Source of the DNA: Nonomuraea soli
Lineage (GTDB): Bacteria > Actinomycetota > Actinomycetes > Streptosporangiales > Streptosporangiaceae
Reading direction: 5' to 3'
Assembly: GCF_013761175.1 (NCBI RefSeq)
Contig: NZ_JACDUR010000002.1
Coordinates: 124,001-188,000, forward strand
Length of the DNA stretch: 64,000 nt
The notes under the pieces are model-generated. The model made no database searches, was not told the origin of the DNA, and was given only the letters and a program-made list of their open reading frames with translations. The translations under genes were made by a program, and so were the position numbers. Shown in pieces: positions 32,686 through 42,716 of this stretch. Position 1 is the first letter of the stretch; each line of letters begins with the position of its first letter.

Positions 32686-33267
32686 TCAGAAACCGAAGAA
32701 CGGCATGTCGAAGCTCTGCGCCGCCGACCCGTTGACCGGCTGCTGGTGCAGCTTGGCGTTGGGGACCGGCGAGCCCTTGACCGTGGCGGCCAGGTTGCTC
32801 CAGACGTTGGTCATGCCGTAGCGGACACCGCCGTGGAACGGGGTGACCCACTGCTGGCTGAGGGTGCCGTCGCAGGCGTTCACCTCGATGCCGGCGCCGG
32901 CACTCTGGGAGATGCCGTCGGCGATGTCGAGGCAGCCGGCGTTGTGGTTCTCCACGAAGTACGTGTTCGCCTTGCCGGGGACGGGTGTGAAATGCCACAG
33001 GACTCCGAAGAACACCGGGTTGGAGCCCGGCGGCAGCTGCGTCAGCCGTACGCCCGCGACCGCGTTGTCCTGCAGCGGAAAGCCGTTGTTCATGATCCAC
33101 CACATGCCGGGATCGGTGGGCGGCAGGGCGGCTCTCGCGGTTCCGGCGTCGTCGCCGGGACCGGCGCCGGGGTCGGCCAGTGCCGGGGCGGCGGCCCCCG
33201 CGGTGAGGGCGGCGACGAGCGCGAGCAGGCGCAGCGACTTGCGGGCGTACGTGGTCAGGTTGGACAT
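32686..33267 (-). CDS. Small secreted lectin-like (ricin-type beta-trefoil-like) protein
   Basis: This 193-residue protein starts at 33267 after GAAGGG and has a clear signal peptide ending near ALA. The mature part contains NHNAGCLDIADG and CDGTLSQQW, which match the CLD and QxW features of ricin-type lectin repeats, but three full repeats are not evident. So it is a partial or diverged beta-trefoil. Two Cys may form a disulfide. It is probably extracellular and carbohydrate-binding, though that is inferred from a short motif. It lies upstream of the pentapeptide-repeat gene on the same strand. Confidence 0.7.
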   Translation of the reverse strand: MSNLTTYARKSLRLLALVAALTAGAAAPALADPGAGPGDDAGTARAALPPTDPGMWWIMNNGFPLQDNAVAGVRLTQLPPGSNPVFFGVLWHFTPVPGKANTYFVENHNAGCLDIADGISQSAGAGIEVNACDGTLSQQWVTPFHGGVRYGMTNVWSNLAATVKGSPVPNAKLHQQPVNGSAAQSFDMPFFGF

Positions 33268-33490
33268 GGTGAATCCCTTCGGAAGGCTGGAATCGTCCGC
33301 GCGGGATGCGCGGACCACCTGACACCTGTCGCGGCGGCGGAGGCGGCGTCGCACGGCACGGAGGTGCACCGATCGGCAAGCGTAGGTAAGGGGTGATCGG
33401 GCCACCGCGTACAAATACCGGCAGCCGCCGCCTGTCTCGGCGGTGAGCGTGCCGACCTGCAGGCGAAACGCGCGGATGAGACCCTGGAGC
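33268..33490. other. Divergent intergenic region between the lectin-like gene and moeA
   Basis: This 223-bp region must hold the promoters of both genes. I see no reading frame with good coding character and no strong palindrome. The moeA ribosome binding site is probably CTGGAG directly before its ATG. Confidence 0.4.
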
Positions 33491-34786
33491 ATGGTCACCA
33501 CCGCGCAACCGGGTACCCGTCAGGACGTCGCCTGGGCGGCGGCGAGGGAGTTCGCCCACGCCGCGGCCGAGCCCGCCCCGCCCGAGCGGGTGCCGCTGGC
33601 CGCGGCGGCCGGGCTGGTGCTGGCCGAGGAGCTCCTGGCGGCGACGCCGCTCCCGGCGTTCGACACCTCGGCGATGGACGGCTACGCGGTCGCGGGCACG
33701 GGCCCGTGGCGGGTGGTCGGCGTCGCGCGGGCGGGCCGCTCGTGGCCGGGCGCCCGGCTGGCGCCGGGGTGCGCCGTGGAGATCTCGACCGGGGCGGTCG
33801 TGCCTCCCGGCGCGCGGGCGGTGCTCCCGGTGGAGGTCGCCCTCAGGACAGGTGGCGGGGCAGATGGCGGACCGGGTGGCGGGACAGGTGACGGGCCGGG
33901 TAGCGGGCCGGGTGACGGGGCGGGTGACGGGGCAGGTGGCGGGCCGGGTGGCGGGGCGGGTGACCTGGTGTCCGGTCCCGAGCTGCCCGACGGCAGGCAT
34001 GTGCGTGCCGCGGGAGAGGACGCGGGTGCGGGGGAGCGGCTGGCGCACGCGGGCACGCCGGTCGGTCCCGCCCTGATCGGGCTGGCCGCCACCTGCGGGT
34101 ACGACGAGCTTCTCGTGCGTGGCAGGCCGGTGGTGCGCGCGGTGGTCACCGGTGACGAGCTGGCCCGTTCCGGTGTGCCCGCGCCGGGCACGGTCCGCGA
34201 CGCACTCGGGCCGCTGCTGCCCTCCCTGATCGCCGGCCTCGGGGGCGAGCCCGCCGGGCTGGTCCACGTGCCCGACCATCCGGAGACGGCCCTGTGGCGG
34301 GCGGTCGAGGCCGCCGGCGACGCCGATGTCGTCGTGGTCACCGGCTCCACCTCGGTCGGCACGACCGACGGGCTGCGCCGCCTGCTGGCCGCGCACGACG
34401 CCGAGTGGATCGTGGACGCGGTGGCGTGCCGTCCCGGCCATCCCCAGCTCCTGGCGCGCCCGCGCGGCGGCCCGTACGTCGTGGGCCTGCCGGGCCATCC
34501 GTTCGCGGCGCTGGCCGCCGCCCACACCGTCCTCGGCCCGCTGCTGGCGGGGTTGTCGGGCCGTCCGCTCGCCGCGCTGCCGCGCATGCCGCTGACCGTC
34601 CCGGTGCGCCCGGCGCCCGGCCGTACCCGGATCGTCCCTGTGGTGTGGGACGGCGACGGCGTGCGCCCGCTCGGCGGCGACCGCCCGGCCTTCCTCAACG
34701 GCGCCGCGCTCGGCGACGCCCTGGCCGCCGTCCCGGAGGACGCCCGGCCGGGCGGACCCGTGCCGCTGGTGCTGTTGCGCGCCTGA
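33491..34786 (+). CDS. moeA: Molybdopterin molybdenumtransferase MoeA
   Basis: This 431-residue protein inserts molybdate into adenylylated molybdopterin, the last step of molybdenum cofactor synthesis. Signatures are ATPLPAFDTSAMDGYAV, EISTGAVVPPGA, VVTGDEL, VVVTGSTSVGTTDG and GLPGHPFAAL. The last differs from the usual GNP by a His. A glycine-rich block of nine 12-bp repeats interrupts domain II (about residues 121-156). The ATG at 33491 follows CTGGAG and gives the usual N-terminus. No other cofactor genes are adjacent, but the nitrate reductase about 9 kb away needs this cofactor. Confidence 0.92.
   Translation: MVTTAQPGTRQDVAWAAAREFAHAAAEPAPPERVPLAAAAGLVLAEELLAATPLPAFDTSAMDGYAVAGTGPWRVVGVARAGRSWPGARLAPGCAVEISTGAVVPPGARAVLPVEVALRTGGGADGGPGGGTGDGPGSGPGDGAGDGAGGGPGGGAGDLVSGPELPDGRHVRAAGEDAGAGERLAHAGTPVGPALIGLAATCGYDELLVRGRPVVRAVVTGDELARSGVPAPGTVRDALGPLLPSLIAGLGGEPAGLVHVPDHPETALWRAVEAAGDADVVVVTGSTSVGTTDGLRRLLAAHDAEWIVDAVACRPGHPQLLARPRGGPYVVGLPGHPFAALAAAHTVLGPLLAGLSGRPLAALPRMPLTVPVRPAPGRTRIVPVVWDGDGVRPLGGDRPAFLNGAALGDALAAVPEDARPGGPVPLVLLRA
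33851..33958 (+). repeat. Nine in-frame 12-bp tandem repeats inside moeA
   Basis: Nine consecutive 12-bp units with consensus GGTGRCGGGSCR encode four-residue units of the type G-(G/D/S)-G-(A/P/T). The second unit is the most divergent (GATGGCGGACCG). The block is a coding minisatellite that lengthens a loop of MoeA domain II; copy changes would keep the frame. Confidence 0.9.
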
Positions 34787-34922
34787 GGCGTATGGAACGC
34801 GTCAGTTTTTCCGGCGCGGGCGTCGGGAAGCCGTCAAGAACGGCCAAACGCCACATAAACCCCACTTAGCTGGATCTGTGACCGCCTGTCCACGGCGGCC
34901 GAATCGAGCTGAGGAGCTGCAC
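34787..34922. promoter_or_regulatory. Upstream region of the kdp operon
   Basis: These 136 bp separate moeA from the kdp microprotein gene. The stretch around 34845-34880 (AAACGCCACATAAACCCC) is AT-richer and probably contains the promoter. The ribosome binding site is GAGGAG, 6 bases before the ATG at 34923. I could not identify a KdpE operator or a riboswitch fold. Confidence 0.4.
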
Positions 34923-35006
34923 ATGGGTGACGTCATCTTCGTCGCCCTGACGATCGCGATCTTCGTGATCTTCGGGTTCGTGGTGAAGGCGGTGGAGCGG
35001 CTGTGA
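34923..35006 (+). CDS. 27-residue single-span microprotein ahead of kdpF
   Basis: The frame encodes [20 protein letters not shown] followed by VKAVERL, one hydrophobic helix with a short basic end. It has a strong ribosome binding site (GAGGAG) and its TGA overlaps the GTG of kdpF (GTGA), the coupling seen throughout the operon. It is not KdpF, which follows. By position it may stabilise or regulate the KdpFABC complex or KdpD in the membrane. Its size puts it below usual gene-calling limits. The function is unknown. Confidence 0.75.
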   Translation: MGDVIFVALTIAIFVIFGFVVKAVERL

Positions 35007-35092
35007 GCGCTGTCAACGCCATCGGCCTGTCCGCCGCGATCGTTCTGGTGATCTTCATGGTCGCCGCGTTGTTGTTCCCGGAGCGGTTCTGA
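35003..35092 (+). CDS. kdpF: Potassium-transporting ATPase subunit KdpF
   Basis: This 29-residue single-span protein starts with GTG and ends in the typical KdpF tail AALLFPERF. KdpF stabilises the KdpFABC complex in the cytoplasmic membrane. It overlaps the microprotein gene by 4 bases and ends 2 bases before kdpA, as expected for the first named gene of the operon. Confidence 0.93.
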   Translation: MSAVNAIGLSAAIVLVIFMVAALLFPERF

Positions 35093-35094
35093 CC

Positions 35095-36741
35095 ATGGGC
35101 TGGATCTTCATTCTCTCCCTGATCGTCGCTCTCGGCCTGGTCTACCGGCCGCTCGGCGACCACATGTACCGCTGTTACAGCGGTGCCAAGCACACGGCGG
35201 TCGAGCGGGGCGTCTACCGGTTGCTCGGCGTGCGGCCCGACACCGAGCAGCGCTGGGGCGGCTACGCCCGCGCCCTGCTGGCGTTCTCGGTGGTCTCGGT
35301 CCTGTTCGTGTACGGCATGCAGCGGCTGCAGGACAAGCTCCTCCTGAGCCTGGGCTTCGACGCGGTGCCCGACCACATCGCGTGGAACACCGCGATCAGC
35401 TTCGTGACCAACACCAACTGGCAGGCCTACTCGGGCGAGTCCACGATGGGCCATCTCACCCAGATGGCCGCGCTGGCCGTACAGAACTTCGTGTCGGCCA
35501 GTGCCGGCATGGCCGTGGCCATCGCGCTGGTGCGGGGCTTCGCCCGCAGGGGCAGCGACACCATCGGCAACTTCTGGGTCGACCTCGTCCGTGGCACCCT
35601 GCGCATCCTGCTGCCGATCGCCTTCGTCGGCGCCCTGGTGCTGGTCGCGGGCGGCGTGGTGCAGAACTTCACGGGCCCGCACTCGGTGGAGACCCTCGTC
35701 GGCGGCACCCAGAACCTGACCGGCGGCCCGGTGGCCGGCCAGGAGGTCATCAAGGAGCTGGGCACCAACGGCGGCGGCTTCTACAACACCAACTCCGCCC
35801 ACCCCTTCGAGAACGCCACCGCCTGGACGAACTGGTTCGAGATCTTCCTGATCCTGCTGATCCCGATCTGCCTGACGCGCACGTTCGGGCGCATGGTCGG
35901 CCAGGTGCGGCAGGGCCACGCGATCCTCGCCGTCATGTCCACCCTGGCCATCGCGAGCGTCGTGCTCACCAACGTCTTCGAGCTGGCCGGCGACGCGACC
36001 GTGCCGCAGGCGGTGGGCGCCGCGATGGAGGGCAAGGACGTGCGCTTCGGCGTCGCCAACTCGGCCACCTTCGCCGCCGCCACCACGCTCACCTCCACCG
36101 GCGCCGTCAACTCCTTCCACGACAGCTACACGCCGTTCGGCGGCATGATGACGCTGGTCAACATGATGCTCGGCGAGGTCGCCCCCGGCGGTGTCGGAGC
36201 CGGGCTGTACGGCATGCTGATCCTTGCGGTGATCACCGTCTTCGTCGCCGGCCTGATGGTCGGCCGCACCCCTGAGTATCTGGGCAAGAAGATCGGCGCC
36301 CGCGAGATCAAGCTGGCCTCGCTGTACTTCCTGGTCACCCCGCTCCTGGTGCTGACCGGCACCGCGGTCGCGATGGGCAACGCGGAAGGCGTCAAGGCGA
36401 TGCTGAACGACGGCCCGCACGGCTTCTCGGAGATCCTCTACGCCTTCACCAGCGCCTCCAACAACAACGGCTCCGCGTTCGGCGGCGTCACCGTCAACAC
36501 CCCGTGGTACGACGTGGCGCTCGGCCTGTGCATGGTGCTCGGCCGGTTCCTGCCGATCATCTTCGTGCTGGCCCTGGCCGGATCGCTGGCCGCGCAGAAG
36601 CCGGTCCCCGAGTCGGCGGGCACGCTGCCCACGCACCGGCCGCAGTTCGTCGGCCTGGTCGTCGGCGTCACCGTCGTCCTGGTCGCGCTCACCTTCCTGC
36701 CCGCGCTCGCGCTCGGCCCGATCGCCGAAGGACTGCTCTGA
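35095..36741 (+). CDS. kdpA: Potassium-transporting ATPase subunit KdpA
   Basis: This 548-residue channel-like subunit binds and moves K+ and has about 10 membrane segments. Selectivity-filter-like loops of the SKT superfamily are visible, including [31 protein letters not shown] and [11 protein letters not shown]. Length and motifs match the family closely. The stop shares one base with the kdpB start (TGATG). Confidence 0.97.
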   Translation: MGWIFILSLIVALGLVYRPLGDHMYRCYSGAKHTAVERGVYRLLGVRPDTEQRWGGYARALLAFSVVSVLFVYGMQRLQDKLLLSLGFDAVPDHIAWNTAISFVTNTNWQAYSGESTMGHLTQMAALAVQNFVSASAGMAVAIALVRGFARRGSDTIGNFWVDLVRGTLRILLPIAFVGALVLVAGGVVQNFTGPHSVETLVGGTQNLTGGPVAGQEVIKELGTNGGGFYNTNSAHPFENATAWTNWFEIFLILLIPICLTRTFGRMVGQVRQGHAILAVMSTLAIASVVLTNVFELAGDATVPQAVGAAMEGKDVRFGVANSATFAAATTLTSTGAVNSFHDSYTPFGGMMTLVNMMLGEVAPGGVGAGLYGMLILAVITVFVAGLMVGRTPEYLGKKIGAREIKLASLYFLVTPLLVLTGTAVAMGNAEGVKAMLNDGPHGFSEILYAFTSASNNNGSAFGGVTVNTPWYDVALGLCMVLGRFLPIIFVLALAGSLAAQKPVPESAGTLPTHRPQFVGLVVGVTVVLVALTFLPALALGPIAEGLL

Positions 36742-38732
36742 TGTTCACTGTCGCGTCGCTGCTCGACGCCTTCAGGAAGCTCAACCCGTTCACGCTCTGG
36801 CGCAACCCGGTCATGCTGATCGTCGAGGCCGGGGCCGTCTTCACCACCGTCCTGGCCGTCGTCGAGCCGAGCCTGTTCGCCTGGGCGATCGTGGCCTGGC
36901 TCTGGCTGACCGTGCTCTTCGCCAACCTGGCGGAGGCGGTCGCCGAGGGCCGCGGCAAGGCGCAGGCGGCGACCCTGCGCGCCGCCAAGCGCGACACCAT
37001 GGCCCGGCTGCGCTCGGGCACGACCGTCGCCGCGACCGAGCTCCAGCAGGGCGACGTCGTGGTGGTCGCCGCCGGGGAGATCATTCCCGGCGACGGCGAC
37101 GTGATCGAGGGCATCGCCAGCGTCGACGAGTCGGCCATCACGGGCGAGTCCGCCCCGGTCATCCGCGAGTCGGGCGGCGACAGGAGCGCCGTCACCGGAG
37201 GCACGAAAGTGCTGAGCGACGAGATCGTCGTCAAGATCACCCAGAAGCCCGGCGAGAGCTTCGTCGACCGCATGATCGCCCTGGTCGAGGGGGCCGACCG
37301 GCAGAAGACGCCGAACGAGATCGCCCTCAACATCCTGCTGGCCGCGCTGACGATCATCTTCCTGGTCGCCACCATCACCATGCAGCCGTTCGCCATCCAC
37401 GCCAAGGCCGAGAACCCCGGCATCGCCGACTCCCTCGCCCTGACCGGCGACGGCGTGTCGGGCATCGTCCTGGTCAGCCTGCTGGTCTGCCTCATCCCGA
37501 CGACGATCGGCGCGCTGCTGTCCGCGATCGGCATCGCCGGCATGGACCGCCTCGTGCAGCGCAACGTCCTGGCCATGTCGGGCCGCGCGGTCGAGGCGGC
37601 AGGCGACGTGAGCACCCTGCTGCTCGACAAGACCGGCACCATCACCCTCGGCAACCGCCAGGCCGCCGCGTTCGTCCCGGCCGAGGGCGTCACCGAGCAC
37701 GAGCTCGCCGAGGCGGCCCAGCTCTCGTCGCTGGCCGACGAGACCCCCGAGGGCCGCTCGATAGTGGTCTTCGCCAAGGAGAGTTACGGCCTGCGCGAGC
37801 GGGAGCTGCGGGGCGCCGCGTGGGTGCCGTTCACCGCCCAGACCCGCATGTCGGGGGTCGACGTCGACGGCCGCCGGATCCGCAAGGGCGCGGCCACCGC
37901 GGTGATGGCGTGGGTAGGCGCCCCCGACGAGGCGGTCGGCCGCGTCGTCGACGGCATCTCCGCCTCCGGTGGCACCCCGCTCGTGGTCGCCGAGAAGGAC
38001 AGGGTCCTGGGCGTCGTCCACCTCAAGGACGTCGTCAAGCAGGGCATGCGCGAGCGGTTCGACGAGATGCGCCGCATGGGCATCCGCACCGTCATGATCA
38101 CCGGTGACAACCCGCTGACCGCCAAGACCATCGCCGAGGAGGCGGGAGTCGACGACTTCCTGGCCGAGGCGACACCCGAGGACAAGCTCGCCCTGATCAA
38201 GAAGGAGCAGGAGGGCGGCCGCCTGGTCGCCATGACGGGTGACGGCACCAACGACGCCCCCGCCCTGGCCCAGTCGGACGTGGGTGTCGCGATGAACACC
38301 GGGACCAGCGCCGCCAAGGAGGCGGGCAACATGGTCGACCTCGACTCCAACCCGACCAAGCTCATCGAGATCGTGGAGATCGGCAAGCAGCTGCTCATCA
38401 CGCGCGGCGCGCTGACGACCTTCTCGATCGCCAACGACATCGCCAAGTACTTCGCGATCATCCCGGCGATGTTCGCGGCGGTCTATCCCGGTCTCGACGC
38501 GCTCAACATCATGCGCCTGGGCTCGCCGCAGTCGGCGATCCTGGCCGCGGTCGTCTTCAACGCCCTGGTGATCGTCGCGCTGATCCCGCTGGCCCTGCGG
38601 GGCGTGCGCTACCGGCCGAGCAGCGCCTCGAAGCTGCTGTCCCGCAACCTCGGCCTCTACGGCCTGGGCGGCATCATCGCGCCGTTCGCCGGCATCAAGC
38701 TCATCGACCTGCTGATCGGGGGACTGCTGTGA
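36741..38732 (+). CDS. kdpB: Potassium-transporting P-type ATPase subunit KdpB
   Basis: This 663-residue P-type ATPase energises K+ uptake through KdpA. It has the phosphorylation motif [12 protein letters not shown], the actuator motif AITGESAPV, and the hinge motif [21 protein letters not shown]. About seven membrane segments are expected. The ATG at 36741 overlaps the kdpA stop, and the stop overlaps the kdpC start. Confidence 0.97.
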   Translation: MFTVASLLDAFRKLNPFTLWRNPVMLIVEAGAVFTTVLAVVEPSLFAWAIVAWLWLTVLFANLAEAVAEGRGKAQAATLRAAKRDTMARLRSGTTVAATELQQGDVVVVAAGEIIPGDGDVIEGIASVDESAITGESAPVIRESGGDRSAVTGGTKVLSDEIVVKITQKPGESFVDRMIALVEGADRQKTPNEIALNILLAALTIIFLVATITMQPFAIHAKAENPGIADSLALTGDGVSGIVLVSLLVCLIPTTIGALLSAIGIAGMDRLVQRNVLAMSGRAVEAAGDVSTLLLDKTGTITLGNRQAAAFVPAEGVTEHELAEAAQLSSLADETPEGRSIVVFAKESYGLRERELRGAAWVPFTAQTRMSGVDVDGRRIRKGAATAVMAWVGAPDEAVGRVVDGISASGGTPLVVAEKDRVLGVVHLKDVVKQGMRERFDEMRRMGIRTVMITGDNPLTAKTIAEEAGVDDFLAEATPEDKLALIKKEQEGGRLVAMTGDGTNDAPALAQSDVGVAMNTGTSAAKEAGNMVDLDSNPTKLIEIVEIGKQLLITRGALTTFSIANDIAKYFAIIPAMFAAVYPGLDALNIMRLGSPQSAILAAVVFNALVIVALIPLALRGVRYRPSSASKLLSRNLGLYGLGGIIAPFAGIKLIDLLIGGLL

Positions 38733-39526
38733 GAAACGCCTGGATCCGCCCGCACCTGGCCGCGCTCCGGGCGGTCGCTGTCATGACCGTGCTGCTCGGC
38801 CTCGTCTATCCGCTCGTCACCACCGGTGTCGCCCAGGCCCTGTTCCACGGCAAGGCCAACGGCTCGCTGATCGAGAAGGACGGCAGGACCGTCGGCAGCG
38901 CGCTCGTCGGCCAGTCCTTCGAAGGCCACAGGGAGTACTTCCAGTCGCGGCCCAGCGCCGCGGGCGACGGCTACGACATGCTCTCCACCGCCGCGAGCAA
39001 CCTCGGTCCCGAGGACGTGCTGGACACGCCCGACCGCCCGTCGCTGCTCACCCAGGTCTGCGCCCGCTCCCGGGCGGTCGGCGAGCTGGAGGGCGTGAGC
39101 GGCGCCCGGCCGTACTGCACGGGCGACGGCGTCGGCGCCGTGCTGAAGGTCTTCCCCGACCGGGCGGTCAGCGTCAACCAGGCCTGCCCCGCCCGGCCGT
39201 TCACCGATACCTACGAGGGGCTGACGGTCGAGTGCGCCGAGCCCGGCGAGGACTACGCCGCTGGCCGTACGGTCCCCGTCCGAGGCGACGTCAGGGCGGT
39301 CGTGCCCGCCGACGCCGTCACCGCGAGCGGCTCCGGGCTGGACCCGCACATCTCGGTGGCCTACGCCGAGCTCCAGGCCCCGCGCGTGGCCGCAGAACGC
39401 GGTCTGGACCTGGCCGGGGTCAGGGCGCTGATCGAGCGGCACACCACCGGCCGGGCGCTGGGCTTCATGGGCGAACCCGCCGTCAACGTGCTCGAACTCA
39501 ACCTCGCGCTGGACACGAGGCCGTGA
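38729..39526 (+). CDS. kdpC: Potassium-transporting ATPase subunit KdpC
   Basis: This 265-residue subunit has one N-terminal membrane span and a periplasmic-type domain outside the cell. It starts with GTG in a GTGA overlap. Family motifs include [36 protein letters not shown] and [16 protein letters not shown]. It is about 70 residues longer than the Escherichia coli form because of an insert with four Cys between about residues 100 and 175, as in other actinomycetes. Confidence 0.95.
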   Translation: MRNAWIRPHLAALRAVAVMTVLLGLVYPLVTTGVAQALFHGKANGSLIEKDGRTVGSALVGQSFEGHREYFQSRPSAAGDGYDMLSTAASNLGPEDVLDTPDRPSLLTQVCARSRAVGELEGVSGARPYCTGDGVGAVLKVFPDRAVSVNQACPARPFTDTYEGLTVECAEPGEDYAAGRTVPVRGDVRAVVPADAVTASGSGLDPHISVAYAELQAPRVAAERGLDLAGVRALIERHTTGRALGFMGEPAVNVLELNLALDTRP

Positions 39527-42051
39527 GCACCAGGGGCCGGCTGCGTGTCTACCTCGGCGCCGCCCCCGGCGTCGGCAAGACCTTCGCCATGCTCGGCGAG
39601 GGACGCCGCGCGAGGGAGCGCGGCAGGGACGTGGTCGTGGGCCTGGTCGAGACCCACGGCCGCCCCCGCACCGCCGAGCTGCTCGAAGGCCTGGAGGTCG
39701 TCCCCCGCGCGCTGCTGACGCACCGGGGGGCGAGCTTCACCGAGATGGACGTCGACGCGATCATCGCCAGGGCGCCCAGGGTCGCCCTGGTCGACGAGCT
39801 GGCGCACACCAACGTGCCGGGCTCGAAGCACGCCAAACGCTGGCAGGACGTCGAGGAGCTCCTCGACGCCGGCATCGACGTGATCTCGACCGTCAACGTC
39901 CAGCACCTGGAGTCGGTCAACGACGTCGTCGAGGAGATCACCGGCATCCCGCAGCGCGAGACCGTCCCCGACGAGGTCGTACGGCGCGCCGACCAGGTCG
40001 AGCTCGTCGACATGTCCCCGCAGGCGCTGCGCCGCCGCATGGCGCACGGCAACGTCTACGCCCCGGAGAAGGTGGACGCCGCGCTGTCGAACTACTTCCG
40101 CGAGGGCAATCTCACCGCCCTGCGGGAGCTGGCCCTGCTGTGGGTGGCGGGCAAGGTCGACCAGCAGCTCGACCGCTACCGCGCCGAGCACGGCATCAGC
40201 GGCACCTGGGAGGCGCGCGAGCGGGTCGTGGTCGCCCTGACCGGCGGCCCGGAGGGCGACACGCTCGTCAGGCGGGCCGCCCGCGTCGCCGACCGCGGCA
40301 AGGGCGCCGACCTGCTGGCCGTCCACGTCACCAGCGCCGACGGCCTGGCGGGCGCCGACCCGGCCGACCTGGCCCGGCAGCGCACCCTCGTGGAGTCGAT
40401 GGGCGGCACCTACCACCAGGTCGTCGGCGACGACGTCCCCAGGGCGCTGCTCGACTTCGCCCGCGGGGTCAACGCCACGCAGCTGGTGCTCGGCGCCTCG
40501 CGCCGGGGGCGCCTGGCCCAGCTGTTCTCCCGGGGCGTGGGCGTCGAGACGACCGCGCGCTCGGGCAGCATCGACGTCCACATGATCACCCATGCCGAGG
40601 CCAGGAGGGGACGCCGCCGCGGCCCCCGCTCCCGCGCGGCGCTGACCCGCAGGCGCAGGATCGCCGGGTGGGTGCTGGCCGTCGCCGGCATGCCGCTGCT
40701 CACGGCCGGGCTCAGCCCCTTCCGCGAGGTCCTGTCGCTGCCGAGCGAGATCCTCATCTTCCTGTGCGCGGTGGTCGCCGTGGCGCTCGCCGGTGGCACC
40801 TGGCCGGCGATCACCGCGGCCGTCGGCGGGTCGCTGCTGCTCAACTGGTTCTTCACCCCGCCGCTCGGCCGGTTCACCATCGCCGACCCGGAGAACCTCC
40901 TGGCCCTGATCGTCTTCGTGCTCGTGGCCGCCGCCGTGAGCACCATCGTCGACCTGGCCGCCCGCCGTACCAGAGAGGCCGCCCAGGCCGGGGCGGACGC
41001 CGAGCTGCTGTCGACGCTCGCCGGGCACGTGCTGCGCGGCGAGGCGGCGCTGCCCACGCTGATGGACCGCACGCGCGAGACGTTCGGCCTGACCTCCGTC
41101 ACCCTGCTGGAGCGCGCGGGCGCGCCCCAGCCCGACGACCGGGCCGCACCGCGGCACTGGCGCATCCTGGCGACCTCGGGCGGGCCGCCCGTCTTGTGCC
41201 CTGGCCAGGGCGACACCGACGTCGTCGTCGGCGACGACCTGGTGCTCGCCGCCCGGGGCAGGCTGCTGGAGGCCGGCGACCGGCGGGTGCTGGAGGCGTT
41301 CGCCGCCGAGGTCGCCGTCGCGCTGCACCAGCGGCGCCTGCGCGAGGAGGCGGACAGGGCCGGGCCGCTGGCCGAGGCCGACAGGACGCGGACGGCGCTG
41401 CTGGCCGCCGTCAGCCACGACCTGCGTTCCCCGCTCGCCTCCGCCAAGGCGGCCGTCGAGTCGCTGCGCAACACCGAGATCGACTGGTCGCAGGAGGACG
41501 AGCGCGAACTGCTGGCCACCGCCGGAGAATCGCTGGTACGGCTCGACCGGCTGGTGGAGAACCTGCTCGACATGAGCAGGCTGCAGGCGGGGGCGCTCGG
41601 GGTGGTCCTGCACCCGACCGCGCTGGAGGAGGTCGTGCCCAGGGCCGTCGACGACCTCGGCCACCTCGGCGACCGCATCGACGGCGACATCCCGTTCGAC
41701 CTGCCCGAGGTGGTCGCCGACCCGGCGCTGCTGGAGCGCATCCTGGTCAACCTGATGGCGAACGCGGTCCGCTACAGCCCGCCCGGCGCCGCGGTGCTGG
41801 TCACCGCGAGCCGGCACGGCGAGCACGTGGAGATCCGCGTGATCGACCGCGGCCCCGGCATCCCGGCAGAGGCGCACGACCGGGTCTTCCTGCCCTTCCA
41901 GCGCCTGGGCGACCGCGACAACCACACCGGGGTCGGGCTCGGCCTGGCCCTGTCGCGCGGGCTCGCCGAGGCGATGGGCGGCACGCTCGTCGCCGACGAG
42001 ACCCCAGGAGGAGGCCTCACCATGATCCTTTCTCTCCGGAGGCAGCCATGA
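39523..42051 (+). CDS. kdpD: Osmosensitive K+ channel histidine kinase KdpD
   Basis: This 842-residue sensor kinase starts with GTG overlapping the kdpC stop. Domains: KdpD sensor at about 1-210 with Walker-like GAAPGVGKTFAML, a universal-stress domain at about 230-365, four membrane segments at about 385-490, a GAF-like region, then HisKA with the phospho-accepting His in AAVSHDLRSP and an ATPase domain (NLMANAVRYSPPG, DRGPGIP, GLGLALSRGL). It senses K+ shortage or ionic strength and phosphorylates KdpE. Confidence 0.96.
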   Translation: MSTRGRLRVYLGAAPGVGKTFAMLGEGRRARERGRDVVVGLVETHGRPRTAELLEGLEVVPRALLTHRGASFTEMDVDAIIARAPRVALVDELAHTNVPGSKHAKRWQDVEELLDAGIDVISTVNVQHLESVNDVVEEITGIPQRETVPDEVVRRADQVELVDMSPQALRRRMAHGNVYAPEKVDAALSNYFREGNLTALRELALLWVAGKVDQQLDRYRAEHGISGTWEARERVVVALTGGPEGDTLVRRAARVADRGKGADLLAVHVTSADGLAGADPADLARQRTLVESMGGTYHQVVGDDVPRALLDFARGVNATQLVLGASRRGRLAQLFSRGVGVETTARSGSIDVHMITHAEARRGRRRGPRSRAALTRRRRIAGWVLAVAGMPLLTAGLSPFREVLSLPSEILIFLCAVVAVALAGGTWPAITAAVGGSLLLNWFFTPPLGRFTIADPENLLALIVFVLVAAAVSTIVDLAARRTREAAQAGADAELLSTLAGHVLRGEAALPTLMDRTRETFGLTSVTLLERAGAPQPDDRAAPRHWRILATSGGPPVLCPGQGDTDVVVGDDLVLAARGRLLEAGDRRVLEAFAAEVAVALHQRRLREEADRAGPLAEADRTRTALLAAVSHDLRSPLASAKAAVESLRNTEIDWSQEDERELLATAGESLVRLDRLVENLLDMSRLQAGALGVVLHPTALEEVVPRAVDDLGHLGDRIDGDIPFDLPEVVADPALLERILVNLMANAVRYSPPGAAVLVTASRHGEHVEIRVIDRGPGIPAEAHDRVFLPFQRLGDRDNHTGVGLGLALSRGLAEAMGGTLVADETPGGGLTMILSLRRQP

Positions 42052-42716
42052 CGCGCATCCTCGTCGTCGACGACGAGCCGCAGATCCTGCGCGCGCTCCG
42101 CATCAACCTCGCCGCCCGCCACTACGAGGTCGCCGTCGCCCCCGACGGCGGCACGGCGCTGCGCCTTGCGGCCGAGTCGCACCCCGACCTGGTCCTGCTC
42201 GACCTCGGCCTGCCCGACCTCGACGGCGTCGACGTCATCCACGGCCTGCGCGGCTGGACGGGCGTCCCCATCCTCGTGCTGACCGGCCGCTTCAGCAGCC
42301 AGGACAAGATCGAGGCGCTGGACGCGGGAGCGGACGACTACGTGACCAAGCCCTTCGACATCGAGGAGTTGTTCGCCCGCATCCGGGCGGTGACCCGCAG
42401 GGTGGGGCTGCACGAGGAGGAGCTGGCCAGGATCCAGGTGGGCGACCACACGATCGACCTGAACACCAAGTCGATCTCCGGCGAGGTGCGCCTGACCCCG
42501 ACCGAGTGGGGGTTGCTGGAGATCCTCCTGCGCAACCCCGGCAAGCTGGTCAGCCAGCGCCACCTGCTGACCGAGGTGTGGGGACGCCACCACGTCAAGG
42601 AGACGCACTACCTGCGCCAGTACATGGCGCAGCTGCGCAGGAAGCTGGAGCGCGACCCGGCGCGGCCCGCCCACTTCATCACCGAGGCGGGCATGGGCTA
42701 CCGCTTCGTGCCCTAA
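42048..42716 (+). CDS. kdpE: Response regulator KdpE
   Basis: This 222-residue OmpR-family regulator starts at an ATGA overlap with kdpD, with GGAGG upstream. The receiver has VVDDEP, the phospho-acceptor Asp in VLLDLGLPDLDG and the Lys in YVTKPFD. The winged helix shows LTPTEWGLLEILLRNPGK and GMGYRFVP. It should activate the kdp promoter upstream of the microprotein gene. The stop overlaps by 4 bases that of the convergent dehydrogenase gene. Confidence 0.96.
   Translation: MTRILVVDDEPQILRALRINLAARHYEVAVAPDGGTALRLAAESHPDLVLLDLGLPDLDGVDVIHGLRGWTGVPILVLTGRFSSQDKIEALDAGADDYVTKPFDIEELFARIRAVTRRVGLHEEELARIQVGDHTIDLNTKSISGEVRLTPTEWGLLEILLRNPGKLVSQRHLLTEVWGRHHVKETHYLRQYMAQLRRKLERDPARPAHFITEAGMGYRFVP

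Noticed and set aside
34787..34922. A c-di-AMP or other riboswitch in the kdp leader
   Set aside because: The region is only 136 bp and no recognisable conserved riboswitch core was found by eye.
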